Notes under the pieces: generated by a model
What the model saw: the letters and a program-made list of their open reading frames with translations, nothing else
Told to the model about the DNA's origin: nothing
Database searches by the model: none
Position numbers and translations under genes: made by a program
Assembly: GCA_003559555.1 (NCBI GenBank)
Contig: PWLA01000141.1
Coordinates: 1-58,029, forward strand
Source of the DNA: Gemmatimonadota bacterium
GTDB taxonomy: Bacteria; Gemmatimonadota; Gemmatimonadetes; Longimicrobiales; Gaopeijiaceae
Direction: 5' to 3'
Length of the DNA stretch: 58,029 bases
Shown here: positions 44,330-54,095 of the stretch, piece by piece
How positions within the stretch are numbered: position 1 is the stretch's first letter
Layout: each line of letters starts with the position of its first letter

Positions 44330-47263
44330 TCAGCCTTCCACGCCGGCATAGGCCTCCATGGGCGGACAGGCGCACACCAGATTCCGATCTCCGTGGGCGT
44401 TGTCCACCCGCCGCACCGCAGGCCAGAACTTGTGCTCCCGGGTCCACGCCGCCGGGAAGGCGGCCTGCTCCCGGGTATACGGATGGTCCCAGTCCTCGGC
44501 CACCACCGAAGCCGCGGTGTGGGGGGCGTTGCGGAGGGGGTTGTCGTCCGAGTCCATGACTCCCATCTCAACCTGCTGGATCTCCGCCGCGATGGAGATC
44601 AGGGCATCGCAGAAGCGGTCCAGCTCGGGACGGGATTCCGACTCGGTGGGCTCCACCATGATGGTGCCGGCCACCGGCCACGACATGGTGGGAGCGTGGA
44701 AGCCGTAATCCATGAGCCGCTTGGCCACGTCCTCCTCGGTGATCCCGGTGGCCTTCCGGAAGGGCCTCAGGTCCAGTATGAACTCGTGTGCCACTCGACC
44801 GTTGCGACCCCTGTACAGGACATCGAACCGATCTTCCAGCCGCTTGGCCATGTAGTTGGCGTTCAGAATGGCCACCTGGCTGGCTCGGCGGAGGCCTTCC
44901 TTCCCCAACAACGCCATGTAGGCCCAGGAGATCAGGAGGATCGAAGCGCTTCCCCACGGCGCCGCCGCCACAGGGCCGATGGCCCGCTCGCCCCCAACCT
45001 CCGCCAGCGGGTGGCCAGGCAGGAAGGGCCGCAGGTGCTCGGCAGCGCAGATGGGCCCCATTCCGGGGCCGCCACCCCCGTGGGGGATGGCGAAGGTCTT
45101 GTGCAGGTTGATGTGGCAGACGTCGGCACCGTAGTCGGCGGGACGGCAGAGCCCGACATGGGCGTTCAGGTTCGCTCCGTCCAGGTAGACCTGTCCGCCG
45201 TGGTCGTGGATCACCTGGCACACGTCACGGACGTGGGCCTCGAAGACCCCGTGGGTCGACGGATAGGTGATCATGAGGGCCGCCAGGCGGTCGCTGTGCT
45301 TCTCCGCTTTTGCCTCCAGGTCGGCCAGATCGATGTTTCCGTTCTCGTCGCACTTGACCACCACCACCTTCATGCCGGCCATCACCGCCGAGGCCGGGTT
45401 GGTGCCGTGGGCCGACGAGGGAATCAGACAGATGTTCCGCTCCTCCTCCCCCCGGTCCTCGTGGTAGGCCCGGATCACCAGGAGCCCGGCGTATTCGCCC
45501 TGGGCCCCGGAGTTGGGCTGGAGCGAGACGGCGGGGAGCCCGGTGATCCCGCCCAGCCAGCGCTCCAGATCCCCGGTGATGACCCTGTACCCTTCGGCCT
45601 GATCGGCCGGGGCGAAGGGGTGTACCCGGGAGAAGGCAGGCCAGCTCAGCGCCATCATCTGGACGGCGGCGTTCAACTTCATGGTGCACGACCCCAGGGG
45701 GATCATGCTGGTGTTCAGCGAAAGGTCCCGGGACTCCAGCCGTCGCATGTAGCGCAGCATCTCGGTCTCGGAGTGATACCGGTTGAAGACCGGGTGCTCC
45801 ATGAAGGGGGTCGCCCGGGCCAGCTTCCCGGGGAACGCGACTTCGTCGGCCAGACCCGCCGCCAGCTCCGCCGGCTCCGGCGCTTCGTCCCCCTCCGGGG
45901 CGAAGAGGGCCAGGAGCTCGGCCAGATCTTCCGACTCCACCGCTTCGTCCAGGGCGACCCCCACGGTGCCGTCACCGAAGTCCCGGAGGTTGATCCGGGC
46001 TTCCCGCCCGCGAGCCAGCACCGTAGCGGCGTCCGGCGACTCGGGCCGGATCCGCAGGGTATCGAAGTAGTGGCGGGTCAGAATCCGGTGACCCATGGCC
46101 TCCAGGCCATCAGCCAGGAGTCGGGTCAGGTCGTGGACCCGCCGGGCGATCTTCCGAACGCCCTCGGGACCGTGGTAGACGGCGTACATGGCCGCCATGA
46201 TGGCCAGGAGCACCTGGGCCGTGCAGATGTTGGAGGTGGCCCGCTCCCGTCGAATGTGCTGCTCCCGGGTCTGAAGGGCCATCCGGAGCGCCGGGTTCCC
46301 GTCGGCATCCACCGAGACCCCGATGATCCGCCCCGGCATGCGCCGCTTGAACTCCTCCCGAGCGGCCATGAAGGCGGCGTGGGGACCGCCGTATCCCAGG
46401 GGGACCCCGAACCGCTGACTGTTGCCCACCACCACGTCGGCGCCCACCTCGCCTGGAGGGGTGAGCAGCGCCAGGGCCAGGAGGTCGGAGACCACCGCCA
46501 CCCGGGCACCGGCCTCCCGGGCCGCCGCCACCACCGGTTCCAGGTCGCGGACCTCGCCTGCGCTGGCCAACTGAGCCACGAGGACGCCGAAGACCGATTC
46601 GTCGATCTCGCCATTCTCCTCACCAAAGAAGTCCACCACCCGCACCTCGATCCCCAGGGGCCTGGCCCGGGTCCGGACCACCTCGATGGTCTGGGGATGG
46701 CAGCCCGCGTCCACCAGGAAGGCGTTTCGTTCGTCTTTGGCCGCGTCCAGAAGGAGGCCCATGGCCTCGGCAGCCGCCGTGCCCTCGTCCAGGAGCGAGG
46801 CGTTGGCAATCTCCAGTCCCGTCAGGTCCATCACCGCGGTCTGGAAGTTCAGGAGCGCCTCGAGGCGGCCCTGGGAGATCTCGGCCTGATAGGGCGTGTA
46901 CTGGGTATACCAGCCTGGGTTTTCCAGCACATTGCGGAGGATCACCGGGGGGACCACCGTGTCGTGGTAACCCATCCCGATGTACGACCGTGCCGGCGGA
47001 TTGCCCTGGGCGATCTCCTCCAACCGGTCCAGGAGGCGCAGCTCCGAGAGGGGCTCGTCCGGGAGGCCCGGCAACTCGTCGGACCGGATCGCCGCCGGGA
47101 TGGCGTCGTCGGCCAGCGCCTCCAGGGAATCGTAGCCCAGTACCCCGAGCATCGCCTCGATCTGGGCATCGTCGGGGCCCAGGTGGCGATCTACGAAGCG
47201 GTCGGTTCGGGCCAGGGGTGAGTGGAGGGGGGTGGTTGCGCCGGAATCCGTCTGCGAGGTCAT
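44330..47263 (-). CDS. gcvP: glycine dehydrogenase (decarboxylating), P protein
   Basis: 977 residues from the ATG at 47263: one chain holding both halves, as in E. coli and eukaryotes, rather than the split GcvPA/GcvPB form. N-half: [72 protein letters not shown]-half: [17 protein letters not shown]-type block ([16 protein letters not shown]), [12 protein letters not shown] and the PLP lysine in [22 protein letters not shown]. It releases CO2 from glycine and passes the aminomethyl group to lipoylated GcvH. An earlier in-frame start at 47317 lacks support. No gcvT is present in the window. Confidence 0.97.
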   Translation of the reverse strand: MTSQTDSGATTPLHSPLARTDRFVDRHLGPDDAQIEAMLGVLGYDSLEALADDAIPAAIRSDELPGLPDEPLSELRLLDRLEEIAQGNPPARSYIGMGYHDTVVPPVILRNVLENPGWYTQYTPYQAEISQGRLEALLNFQTAVMDLTGLEIANASLLDEGTAAAEAMGLLLDAAKDERNAFLVDAGCHPQTIEVVRTRARPLGIEVRVVDFFGEENGEIDESVFGVLVAQLASAGEVRDLEPVVAAAREAGARVAVVSDLLALALLTPPGEVGADVVVGNSQRFGVPLGYGGPHAAFMAAREEFKRRMPGRIIGVSVDADGNPALRMALQTREQHIRRERATSNICTAQVLLAIMAAMYAVYHGPEGVRKIARRVHDLTRLLADGLEAMGHRILTRHYFDTLRIRPESPDAATVLARGREARINLRDFGDGTVGVALDEAVESEDLAELLALFAPEGDEAPEPAELAAGLADEVAFPGKLARATPFMEHPVFNRYHSETEMLRYMRRLESRDLSLNTSMIPLGSCTMKLNAAVQMMALSWPAFSRVHPFAPADQAEGYRVITGDLERWLGGITGLPAVSLQPNSGAQGEYAGLLVIRAYHEDRGEEERNICLIPSSAHGTNPASAVMAGMKVVVVKCDENGNIDLADLEAKAEKHSDRLAALMITYPSTHGVFEAHVRDVCQVIHDHGGQVYLDGANLNAHVGLCRPADYGADVCHINLHKTFAIPHGGGGPGMGPICAAEHLRPFLPGHPLAEVGGERAIGPVAAAPWGSASILLISWAYMALLGKEGLRRASQVAILNANYMAKRLEDRFDVLYRGRNGRVAHEFILDLRPFRKATGITEEDVAKRLMDYGFHAPTMSWPVAGTIMVEPTESESRPELDRFCDALISIAAEIQQVEMGVMDSDDNPLRNAPHTAASVVAEDWDHPYTREQAAFPAAWTREHKFWPAVRRVDNAHGDRNLVCACPPMEAYAGVEG

Positions 47264-47323
47264 GTGAGTTCTGGTCGATTCGATGGAATGAAGCCGAAGG
47301 AGGCCAACCGTCCCCAACGAGCG

Positions 47324-47360
47324 ATCGCCGGAGACCCCCCTCAGGAGGATGTCCGGCGAT
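47324..47360. other. 9-bp inverted repeat in the gcvH-gcvP gap
   Basis: ATCGCCGGA (47324-47332) pairs perfectly with TCCGGCGAT (47352-47360), with a smaller CCT/AGG pair in the 19-base loop. It lies about 60-100 bases before the gcvP start on the minus strand. It could be an attenuator or an mRNA-processing hairpin that sets different H and P levels. Confidence 0.4.
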
Positions 47361-47428
47361 GACGCCGCGGCATGGGAACAGGATGTGGATCCCCGGAGCG
47401 GAGCCTCACCTGGAGAGGCGCTGAGTGC

Positions 47429-47821
47429 TCAGTCCTCCCCGATGAGCTTGGTGTACCCCGAGTCGTCCAGAAGGTCCTCCAACTCGCTCTCATCAGACAC
47501 CTTGAGGCGGATCATCCATCCCTCACCGTAGGGATCCGAGTTCACCAGGGCGGGATCGTCGTCCAGGGAGGTGTTCACATCCACCACCTCTCCTCCCACC
47601 GGGGCGTACAGATCGCTGACGGCCTTCACCGCCTCGATGGTCCCGAAAACGTCGCCGGCGCCGAACGACTCTCCTTCGGACGGAAGCTCCAGGAAGACCA
47701 CGTCCCCCAGCTCCCCCTGCGCGTAATCGGTGACTCCGATGAGGTAGACCCCCTCCTCATCGGTGGGCTTCAGGTACTCGTGCTCTTCGCTGTAGAACAG
47801 GCCGGCGGGAACGTCTGACAT
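47429..47821 (-). CDS. gcvH: glycine cleavage system H protein
   Basis: 130 residues. The lipoyl domain is clear: LFYSEEHEYLKP, LIGVTDYAQGELGDVVFLELPSEG, the lipoylation site in GTIEAVKAVSDLYAPVGGEVVDVN (Lys in E-A-V-K-A), and NSDPYGEGWMIRLK. The lipoyl arm carries the aminomethyl group between GcvP, GcvT and GcvL. It is upstream of gcvP on the same strand (165-base gap) and has its own candidate promoter. Confidence 0.97.
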   Translation of the reverse strand: MSDVPAGLFYSEEHEYLKPTDEEGVYLIGVTDYAQGELGDVVFLELPSEGESFGAGDVFGTIEAVKAVSDLYAPVGGEVVDVNTSLDDDPALVNSDPYGEGWMIRLKVSDESELEDLLDDSGYTKLIGED

Positions 47822-48144
47822 GGCGCCTCCGGAAGGGAATGGGTCGGAGAACAGGGATGTCGCCCAGGCGACCTCCCCTCCCCCGCATGAATGTCTGGGA
47901 TCGGGCTGATTCTGTGGAAACCGAGGATCAAGTTGTGGATCGCCACCCTCCCTACAACGGGTCGGGGTGGTCCCGGAATAGAGTTTTTCCCGGGGGAGTC
48001 GTCAAGCGACGGCGCCGGCCCCGGCTGGATTTCCAGAGGCCGATTGACCAGATTTACAGGTTGTCGGACGGTTCTGCCCCTGAGAGCCATCCGACCCTGT
48101 CCACTCCATCTCGGACCGTAACCCGAGCGCCGGAGGCGCCCCCG
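47822..48144. other. 323-base divergent gap between gcvH and the acyl-CoA dehydrogenase gene
   Basis: The stretch has no credible gene. It holds the candidate gcvH promoter, a GTCGCCCAGGCGAC inverted repeat at 47859-47872, and a GTTGT...ACAAC pair. I looked for the glycine riboswitch core on the minus strand and did not find it. Confidence 0.4.
47977..48005 (-). promoter_or_regulatory. candidate promoter for gcvH-gcvP
   Basis: On the minus strand, TTGACG (48000-48005), 17 bases, TCTATT (47977-47982). The leader before gcvH would be about 150 bases, long enough for regulation. Confidence 0.4.
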
Positions 48145-49314
48145 ATGTCCACGATCCTGACCGACGGAACCCACCCGCCCCTCACCATACTTTCCGAGGA
48201 AGAGCAGATGTTCCGGGAGGCGGTTCGGGACTTCGCCACCTCCGAGATCGCTCCCCGGGTGAGCCGGATGGATGAGGCTCAGGAGATGGACGCCGACCTG
48301 ATTCCCCAGCTCTTCGAACTGGGCCTCATGGGCATCGAGATTCCGGAGCGGTACGGAGGGACCGAGAGCTCCTTCTTCACCTCGGTGCTGGTAGTGGAGG
48401 AACTCTCCAGGGTCGATCCGGCCGTGGCGGTCCTGGTGGACGTCCAGAACACCCTGGTGATCAACGCCCTGGCCCGCTGGGGCTCGGACGAGCAGAAGGA
48501 GCGGTTCTTTCCCGCGTTGGCCCGGGAGACCGTCGGTGCGTATGCCCTCTCCGAGGCCGGCTCGGGATCCGACGCCTTCGCCCTTGCCTGCCGCGCCGAA
48601 CAGGACGGCGACGAGTGGATCCTCAACGGCCAGAAGCTCTGGATCACCAACGGAGCCGAGGCCGAGCTCTTCATCGTGTTTGCCACGGTGGACCCGGAGG
48701 CCGGTTACAAGGGGATCACCGCCTTTCTGGTGGAAGGTGACACCGAGGGCTTCACCGTGGGGAAGAAGGAAGACAAGCTGGGGATCCGGGCCTCTTCCAC
48801 CACAGAGGTCGTCCTGGAGAACTGTCGTCTGCCGGCGGCCAGCGTCCTGGGAGAGGTGGGGCAGGGTTACAAGGTGGCCATCGAGACCCTCAACGAGGGA
48901 CGCATCGGCATCGGGGCCCAGATGGTGGGCCTGGCTCAGGGCGCCCTGGACCACACTCTCCGCTACGTGCAGGAACGAGAGCAGTTCGGTCGTCCCATCG
49001 GGAAGTTTCAGGGCGTACAGTTCCAGCTCGCCGACATGGCCACCGACATCGAGGCCGCCCGGCTCCTGGTCTACAACGCCGCCCGGCTGAAGGACGCCGG
49101 CGAGGAGTTTCTGGTCCCGGCGGCCATGGCCAAGCTCCACAGCTCCCGGATCGCCCAGACGGTGGCCTCCACCTGCATCGACCTCCACGGCGGCTACGGC
49201 TTCACCCGGGAGTACCCGGTGGAGAAGCTGTACCGCGATGCCAAGATCGGGACCATCTACGAGGGCACCACCAACATGCAGCTCCAGACCATCGCCAAGC
49301 TGCTGCTTCGGTGA
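48145..49314 (+). CDS. acyl-CoA dehydrogenase
   Basis: 389 residues from the ATG at 48145, which has GGAGG eight bases upstream; longer upstream frames are not supported. Signatures: LSEEEQMFREAVRDFATSEIAP, YALSEAGSGSDAFAL (FAD/substrate site), LWITNGAEAELFIVFA, NEGRIGIGAQMVGLAQGALDHTLRYVQEREQFGRPIGKFQ, LHGGYGFTREYPVEKLYRDAKIGTIYEGTTNMQLQTIAK with the catalytic Glu in YEGT. The position of Glu and the sequence fit short/branched-chain (SBCAD-like) or butyryl-CoA dehydrogenases. It feeds electrons to ETF. Confidence 0.93.
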   Translation: MSTILTDGTHPPLTILSEEEQMFREAVRDFATSEIAPRVSRMDEAQEMDADLIPQLFELGLMGIEIPERYGGTESSFFTSVLVVEELSRVDPAVAVLVDVQNTLVINALARWGSDEQKERFFPALARETVGAYALSEAGSGSDAFALACRAEQDGDEWILNGQKLWITNGAEAELFIVFATVDPEAGYKGITAFLVEGDTEGFTVGKKEDKLGIRASSTTEVVLENCRLPAASVLGEVGQGYKVAIETLNEGRIGIGAQMVGLAQGALDHTLRYVQEREQFGRPIGKFQGVQFQLADMATDIEAARLLVYNAARLKDAGEEFLVPAAMAKLHSSRIAQTVASTCIDLHGGYGFTREYPVEKLYRDAKIGTIYEGTTNMQLQTIAKLLLR

Positions 49315-49565
49315 TGGGGCTCGGCGCTGGGACCGCCATCTGGGCCACCTCCCCCCTCTTCGGGCTCTTCATCGGAGGCCTGGGGGTCGGGGAACTGGCC
49401 ATCATCGCGCTACTGGTGCTCCTCCTCTTCGGGTCCCGACGGATCCCCGAGATCGCCCGCGGTCTGGGCCGGGGAATCCGCAACTTCAAGTCCGACCTGA
49501 AGGACCCCGAGCAGCTCGAGGAGAGTGAGGACGACTCCAGGGAGGAGAACCACGAAGGGCGCTGA
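49314..49565 (+). CDS. tatA: Sec-independent translocase protein TatA/TatE
   Basis: 83 residues from the ATG at 49314, which shares its A with the preceding stop (TGATG). It has a short hydrophobic helix (GVGELAIIALLVLLLFGSRRIPEIARGLGRGIRNFKSDL), which is the TatA core with FG and the amphipathic helix, then an acidic tail. An N-terminal ~20-residue extension precedes the core. No tatB or tatC is present nearby. A GTG at 49311 is another possible start. Confidence 0.88.
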   Translation: MGLGAGTAIWATSPLFGLFIGGLGVGELAIIALLVLLLFGSRRIPEIARGLGRGIRNFKSDLKDPEQLEESEDDSREENHEGR

Positions 49566-50820
49566 CCCGGACTCCCCCACATCCGGAGGAAGTCCAACCT
49601 GGATCCGGCTCACGATCCTCTTCCTCACCGTCTTCGTGGACCTGGTGGGGTTCGGGATCATCCTCCCCCTGCTCCCCTTCTACGCCGACCGCTTCGGGGC
49701 CAGCGGCGTCCAGATCGCCGTCCTGGTCTTCTCCTACTCGGTGGCCCAGCTCCTCCTGGCCCCGGTCTGGGGTCGGCTGTCCGACCGTTTCGGACGCCGG
49801 CCGATTCTCATCGTGGGGCTCCTGGGCTCGGCCGCCTCCTACGTGGTCTTCGCCTTCGCCGGCTCCATCCTGGCCCTCCTGGTCTCCCGGATCATGGCCG
49901 GGGTGGGCGGCGCCAACATCCCGGTTGCCCAGGCCTACATCGCTGACATCACCCCGCCGGCCAAGCGGGCCGGCGGAATGGGGCTCATCGGAGCCGCCTT
50001 CGGCCTGGGGTTCATCTTCGGTCCGGCCATCGGGGGCCTCCTGGCTCCGGTGGCCCCGGAAGCCCCCGGACTGGCCGCGGCAGGGCTCTGTTTCGCCAAC
50101 GCCATCCTGGCCATGTTCCTCCTCCCCGAGTCCCTCTCACCCGAGGAGCGGGCGGATCGGGTGCGCCTGCGCGATCCCCAGCGCATTTCCCGACTGGCAG
50201 AGCTCCGGGCCATCCTCCGGAATCCCGTCTTCTTCCAGATCCTCCTCCTCTCCTTCCTCTTCACTGCGGCCTTCTCGGCCATGCATCCGGTCTTTCCGCT
50301 CTTCGCTTCCGACCGGTTCGGGATCGACGAGCGGGGGGTGGGATGGATCTTCACGTACCTGGGAACGGTGTCGGCCATCATGCAGGGTGGGGTGGTCCGG
50401 TTCCTGGCGCCTCGGATCGGCGAACGGGGCCTGATTCGCCTCTGTTCGGTACCCTTCGTGGCCGGACTCCTCCTCATCGCCCTGGCCCAGAGCCTGCCCG
50501 TCCTTCTGGTGGCGCTGGCCCTGCTGGCGGTGGGTTTCGGGGGCACGCTCCCCTCGCTGGTGAGCCTCCTCTCCAGGGCATCCCCCGACGAAGTTCAGGG
50601 CGGCTCCCTCGGGGTGGGCCAGAGTGTGGGAGCGTTGGCCCGGATCGTCGGTCCCCTCACCGGGGGCCTGGCCTGGGACCTGACAGGGCCGTCGAGCCCC
50701 TTCGTGGCCGGGGCCATCCTCGCCGCTCTGGGTGCCCTCCTCATGCTCCGGCTTCCGGAGCCGGGAGGGGAGGATGCCGCCGATCTGGATCGAGAGGCCG
50801 AAGCTCCCGTCGGGAGTTGA
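49525..50820 (+). CDS. MFS transporter, TetA/multidrug-efflux type
   Basis: 431 residues with twelve predicted membrane helices. Motif A GRLSDRFGRRPIL follows helix 2; helix 1 starts RLTILFLTVFVDLVGFGIILPLLPFYAD, typical of the TetA/DHA1 drug:proton antiporters. Helix 5 has the antiporter motif C region GLIGAAFGLGFIFGPAIGG. The start is a GTG at 49525 inside tatA (41-base overlap), the only in-frame candidate before the first helix, with GAGGAG too close to it; the true start could be a weaker codon. The substrate cannot be read from sequence. Confidence 0.85.
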   Translation: MRTTPGRRTTKGADPDSPTSGGSPTWIRLTILFLTVFVDLVGFGIILPLLPFYADRFGASGVQIAVLVFSYSVAQLLLAPVWGRLSDRFGRRPILIVGLLGSAASYVVFAFAGSILALLVSRIMAGVGGANIPVAQAYIADITPPAKRAGGMGLIGAAFGLGFIFGPAIGGLLAPVAPEAPGLAAAGLCFANAILAMFLLPESLSPEERADRVRLRDPQRISRLAELRAILRNPVFFQILLLSFLFTAAFSAMHPVFPLFASDRFGIDERGVGWIFTYLGTVSAIMQGGVVRFLAPRIGERGLIRLCSVPFVAGLLLIALAQSLPVLLVALALLAVGFGGTLPSLVSLLSRASPDEVQGGSLGVGQSVGALARIVGPLTGGLAWDLTGPSSPFVAGAILAALGALLMLRLPEPGGEDAADLDREAEAPVGS

Positions 50821-50851
50821 ACCGGCCGTCCCATTCTGCCATCCTGATGCC

Positions 50852-51679
50852 ATGTCCAACTCGCCACTTTCCAACGTCGTCATCGTCCTGGACGAACCCC
50901 AGAACCTGGTGAACGTGGCCGGAGTCATCCGGGCCATGAAGAACATGGGGCTCTTCCGGCTTCGGGTGGTGAATCCCGCCGAATGGGACGCCTGGAGGAT
51001 CACGGGCATCGCCCACCGCACCGAGGACATCGTGGAGTCTACCGAGCACCATCACACCCTGGAGGCCGCGGTGGCCGACTGCGTGCTGGTGGTGGGCACC
51101 TCGGCCCGGCCCCGAACCGCCCAGCGTAATTACGACTGGGCCCGGGCGTGGGCACCCCGGATCCTGGAGCGAGCCCAGGACGGCCCGGTGGCCCTGGTCT
51201 TCGGCCGGGAGGACCGGGGACTCTCCAACGAGGCCCTGGACCGCTGCGACGGCGTGGCGCTGGTCCCCACCGACCCGGACTACTCGAGCCTGAACCTGGC
51301 CCAGGCATGCCTGCTGCTGGCCTACGAGCTCTTCCTGGCCGCCGGCGAGGGTGAACGGGACCTTCCACGGGGAAAGCGATACACCGGGCCGGCGGACCGA
51401 CAGGAGATGGAGCTCATGTTCCAGGCACTGGAAGGGGGGCTCCGCCGCATCGACTTCTTCAACGCCCGTGCACCAGAGAATGTGATGCGGACCTTCCGCA
51501 CTCTCCTCTCGAGAGCCGAGCCGGAGCGACAGGAGGCCGGGCTCATGCAGGCGCTGGGGTTCGAGATCCAGAACTACCTGGACCGGGTTGAGGGGGAGTC
51601 CAACCGGAGTTCGACGGATTCGCAGGACCCCGGGAAAGGCCGTGATTCCGGGGCTTCCGGTCAGTTCGCGGAAGACTGA
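50852..51679 (+). CDS. trmJ: tRNA (cytidine/uridine-2'-O-)-methyltransferase, TrmJ-like
   Basis: 275 residues from the ATG at 50852. The SPOUT fold shows VVIVLDEPQNLVNVAGVIRAMKNMGL, the SAM-binding knot with ALVFGREDRGLSNEALDRCD, and PTDPDYSSLNLAQACLLLAYEL. The C-terminal helical tail (DRQEMELMFQALEGGLRRIDFFNA) is the TrmJ extension, with few acidic low-complexity residues at the end. TrmJ 2'-O-methylates tRNA position 32. Confidence 0.88.
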   Translation: MSNSPLSNVVIVLDEPQNLVNVAGVIRAMKNMGLFRLRVVNPAEWDAWRITGIAHRTEDIVESTEHHHTLEAAVADCVLVVGTSARPRTAQRNYDWARAWAPRILERAQDGPVALVFGREDRGLSNEALDRCDGVALVPTDPDYSSLNLAQACLLLAYELFLAAGEGERDLPRGKRYTGPADRQEMELMFQALEGGLRRIDFFNARAPENVMRTFRTLLSRAEPERQEAGLMQALGFEIQNYLDRVEGESNRSSTDSQDPGKGRDSGASGQFAED

Positions 51680-51773
51680 CGAGAGGGCCCCCAGGCCCTG
51701 GGGGGAGCACTCGCCCGACACCTGTGGCTACCCGCCTGGGCTCGGGGCACGCCGCTTGCACTGCATTTGTGAC

Positions 51774-53270
51774 ATGATCGCTCTCGAGACCCCGACGGCT
51801 CCGGCAACTCCCGCGGAGCGCTACCGCGTGCTCCTGGAGATCGGCAGAGCCCTCACCGGCACCATCGAGGGCGAGGCGGAGCTGTATACGGCCATTTACC
51901 GGGAGACGGCGCAGATCATGGAGGCCGACGGCTTCTACGTCTCCCTCTACGATGCGGATTTCGACCTGGCCAGAGTGGTCTTCTGGGCGGACCGGGGCCG
52001 AGGCCGCTTCGCCAGCATCCCCTACGACGGCTCCGACAGCGAGGTCCTCCGCACCGGGCGGGGCACTCTGGTGCACGACGGGCTGGAGGCGCGGGCCCGC
52101 TTGGTGCTCGGCGAGGACGACGCACCGGGCACCCGCTCCGCCGTCTCGGCTCCCCTCCGGAGCCGGGGACGGCTGCTGGGAGTCATCAGCGCCCAGAGCT
52201 ACAATCCCGATGCCTACACCCGCTCCGACCTGGAACTGCTGCAGGGAATCGCCGATGTGGCCGCCGTGGCTGTGGAGAACGTCCGCCACGTCCAGGAGCT
52301 GGATCACCGACGGCGAGAAGCGGAACGGATGGAGCAGATCAGTCGGATCCTGGCCAGCTCCCTGGATTCGGAGCAGGTCTTGAACCGGGTCGTCGAGGCG
52401 GCCCTGGACCTCCTCAAGGGTGACGGCGCCATGGTCTGGCTGCTGGAGGACGACGTGGTTCGGGTGGGCGCAGCCCGGGGCGGTTCCGCTCCCCATGTGG
52501 GGACCGAGATCCCGTCAGAGGCGACGCTGGTGAAACAGATGCGGGCGAACCCGGGGCCCATGGTAGTGGAACGACTCCAGGACTCGCCGCTCCTCCCGGA
52601 GGGCCTGTACTGCCCACCGCCGGCCCGTTCCGCCATCCTCCTGCCCCTTTCCGGAGCCGAAGGCGCCATCGGCGCCCTGGTCGTCACCACGCCCCGGGAG
52701 GGCCCGTTCACCGAAGAGGAGAGCCAGTTGCTCCAGCGCCTGGCCGGCCACGCCTCGGTGGCTCTGGAGAACGCCCGGCTCCACTCGGCCCTGGAGACCC
52801 TCTCCCTCACCGATCCCCTCACCGGCCTGCCCAACCGTCGACAGCTCGAGGTCCACCTGGAACGGGAGTTCGCCGCTGCCCGACGGGGCCGGCCCCTGTC
52901 GGTGGTCCTCTTCGATGTGGATCACTTCAAGGAGTACAACGACTCCCGGGGCCACGTGGCCGGTGACCAGGCGCTCCGGACTCTGGCCCGCATCCTGGCC
53001 GACGAGACCCGTGCCATGAACCTGGTGGCCCGGTACGGCGGCGACGAGTTTCTGGCCATCCTCTCCGACACGGACCCCGAAGGGGCCGAGCAGCACGCCG
53101 GCCGGGTCCACGCTCGCATCGCCGCCCACCCCGGCCTTCGTGCCGAGGGCCTGACCATGAGCTCCGGTGCGGCTACCTTCTCCGAAGACATGCAGCGGGT
53201 GGAAGACCTGATCCGGGTCGCCGACGAGGACATGTATCGCTCCAAGGCCCGGGCCCGCAACGCAAGCTGA
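51774..53270 (+). CDS. GAF-GAF-GGDEF diguanylate cyclase with altered I-site
   Basis: 498 residues. Two GAF domains come first (about 12-170 and 185-325: GRLLGVISAQSYNPDAYTRSDLELLQGIADVAAVAVEN and GAIGALVVTTPREGPFTEEESQLLQRLAGHASVALENARL). The C-terminal GGDEF domain has LTDPLTGLPNRRQLE, DVDHFKEYNDSRGHVAGDQAL and the active loop YGGDEF (GGDEF 422-426), so it can make c-di-GMP from GTP. The inhibitory RxxD site is RAMN (413-416), so feedback by product is probably lost. There is no membrane helix, so it is cytoplasmic. The ATG has no clear ribosome site. Confidence 0.9.
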   Translation: MIALETPTAPATPAERYRVLLEIGRALTGTIEGEAELYTAIYRETAQIMEADGFYVSLYDADFDLARVVFWADRGRGRFASIPYDGSDSEVLRTGRGTLVHDGLEARARLVLGEDDAPGTRSAVSAPLRSRGRLLGVISAQSYNPDAYTRSDLELLQGIADVAAVAVENVRHVQELDHRRREAERMEQISRILASSLDSEQVLNRVVEAALDLLKGDGAMVWLLEDDVVRVGAARGGSAPHVGTEIPSEATLVKQMRANPGPMVVERLQDSPLLPEGLYCPPPARSAILLPLSGAEGAIGALVVTTPREGPFTEEESQLLQRLAGHASVALENARLHSALETLSLTDPLTGLPNRRQLEVHLEREFAAARRGRPLSVVLFDVDHFKEYNDSRGHVAGDQALRTLARILADETRAMNLVARYGGDEFLAILSDTDPEGAEQHAGRVHARIAAHPGLRAEGLTMSSGAATFSEDMQRVEDLIRVADEDMYRSKARARNAS

Positions 53271-53294
53271 ACCCGAGCCCAGGAGTGGACCCCG

Positions 53295-54095
53295 ATGGAA
53301 GCACAGTCCATCGAAGCCCGAAACCTTGCCGACCTCCTGGATTTCGCCGTGAGGCTGGCCCGTGAGGCCGGCGACGCCACCCTCCGGCACTTCGGCGGGC
53401 GGGTGGCCGATCAGAGCAAGAGCGACGGCACACCGGTCACCCTGGCCGACGCAGCCGCGGAAGCACTCCTGCGAGAGGGAATCCGCCGGCGATTTCCCCA
53501 CGATGGGATTCTGGGGGAGGAGGAAGGCGAGGAACCCGGAACCTCAGGGTACCGCTGGATCCTGGATCCCATCGACGGCACCCGCTCCTTCATGCGGGGC
53601 GTCCCGCTCTATGCCGTCCTTGTCGGGCTCGAGCGAGGGGGAGAACCCTCCCTCGGCGTCATCCACCTCCCTGCCCTGGACGAGACGGTGTCGGCAGCCA
53701 CGGACCAGGGATGCTACCGTGACGGCGTACGCTGCCAGGCGAACCGGGTGGCCGAACTGGCTGATGCGGTGGCCCTCACCTCGGACCCAGCCCTGACGCT
53801 GCACGGAGAGGTGGGGCCCGGCTGGGAAGCGCTCACGGCCCGGGTCGATTACACCCGGAGCTGGGGCGACGCCTACGGCCACGCCATGGTCGCCACCGGC
53901 CGGGCCGAGATCATGCTGGATCCACCGGGGCTGGCCCCCTGGGACGCCGCGCCCCTCCTTCCCATTCTCGCTGAATCCGGCGGTCGCTTCACCAGCGTGG
54001 ACGGCCAGGCCACCATCCACGGCGGCTCGGGCCTCTCCACCAATGGGATCCTGCACGACCGTGTTCTGGAGCTTCTGAACTCCGGTCAGGCCTGA
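53295..54095 (+). CDS. hisN: inositol monophosphatase family protein, histidinol-phosphatase type
   Basis: 266 residues. Metal-site motifs: GILGEEEGEE, WILDPIDGTRSFMRGVPLYAVLVGL (D-P-I-D-G-T) and WDAAPLLPILAESGGRF. The FMRGVP and TRSW-type pattern fits the HisN branch that hydrolyses histidinol phosphate, but inositol or other sugar phosphates are possible. No other his gene is near. The last ten bases overlap the actF gene tail to tail. Confidence 0.8.
   Translation: MEAQSIEARNLADLLDFAVRLAREAGDATLRHFGGRVADQSKSDGTPVTLADAAAEALLREGIRRRFPHDGILGEEEGEEPGTSGYRWILDPIDGTRSFMRGVPLYAVLVGLERGGEPSLGVIHLPALDETVSAATDQGCYRDGVRCQANRVAELADAVALTSDPALTLHGEVGPGWEALTARVDYTRSWGDAYGHAMVATGRAEIMLDPPGLAPWDAAPLLPILAESGGRFTSVDGQATIHGGSGLSTNGILHDRVLELLNSGQA

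Noticed and set aside
47264-47976. A possible glycine riboswitch before gcvH or gcvP.
   Set aside because: I searched both gaps on the minus strand for the conserved core and found only simple hairpins.
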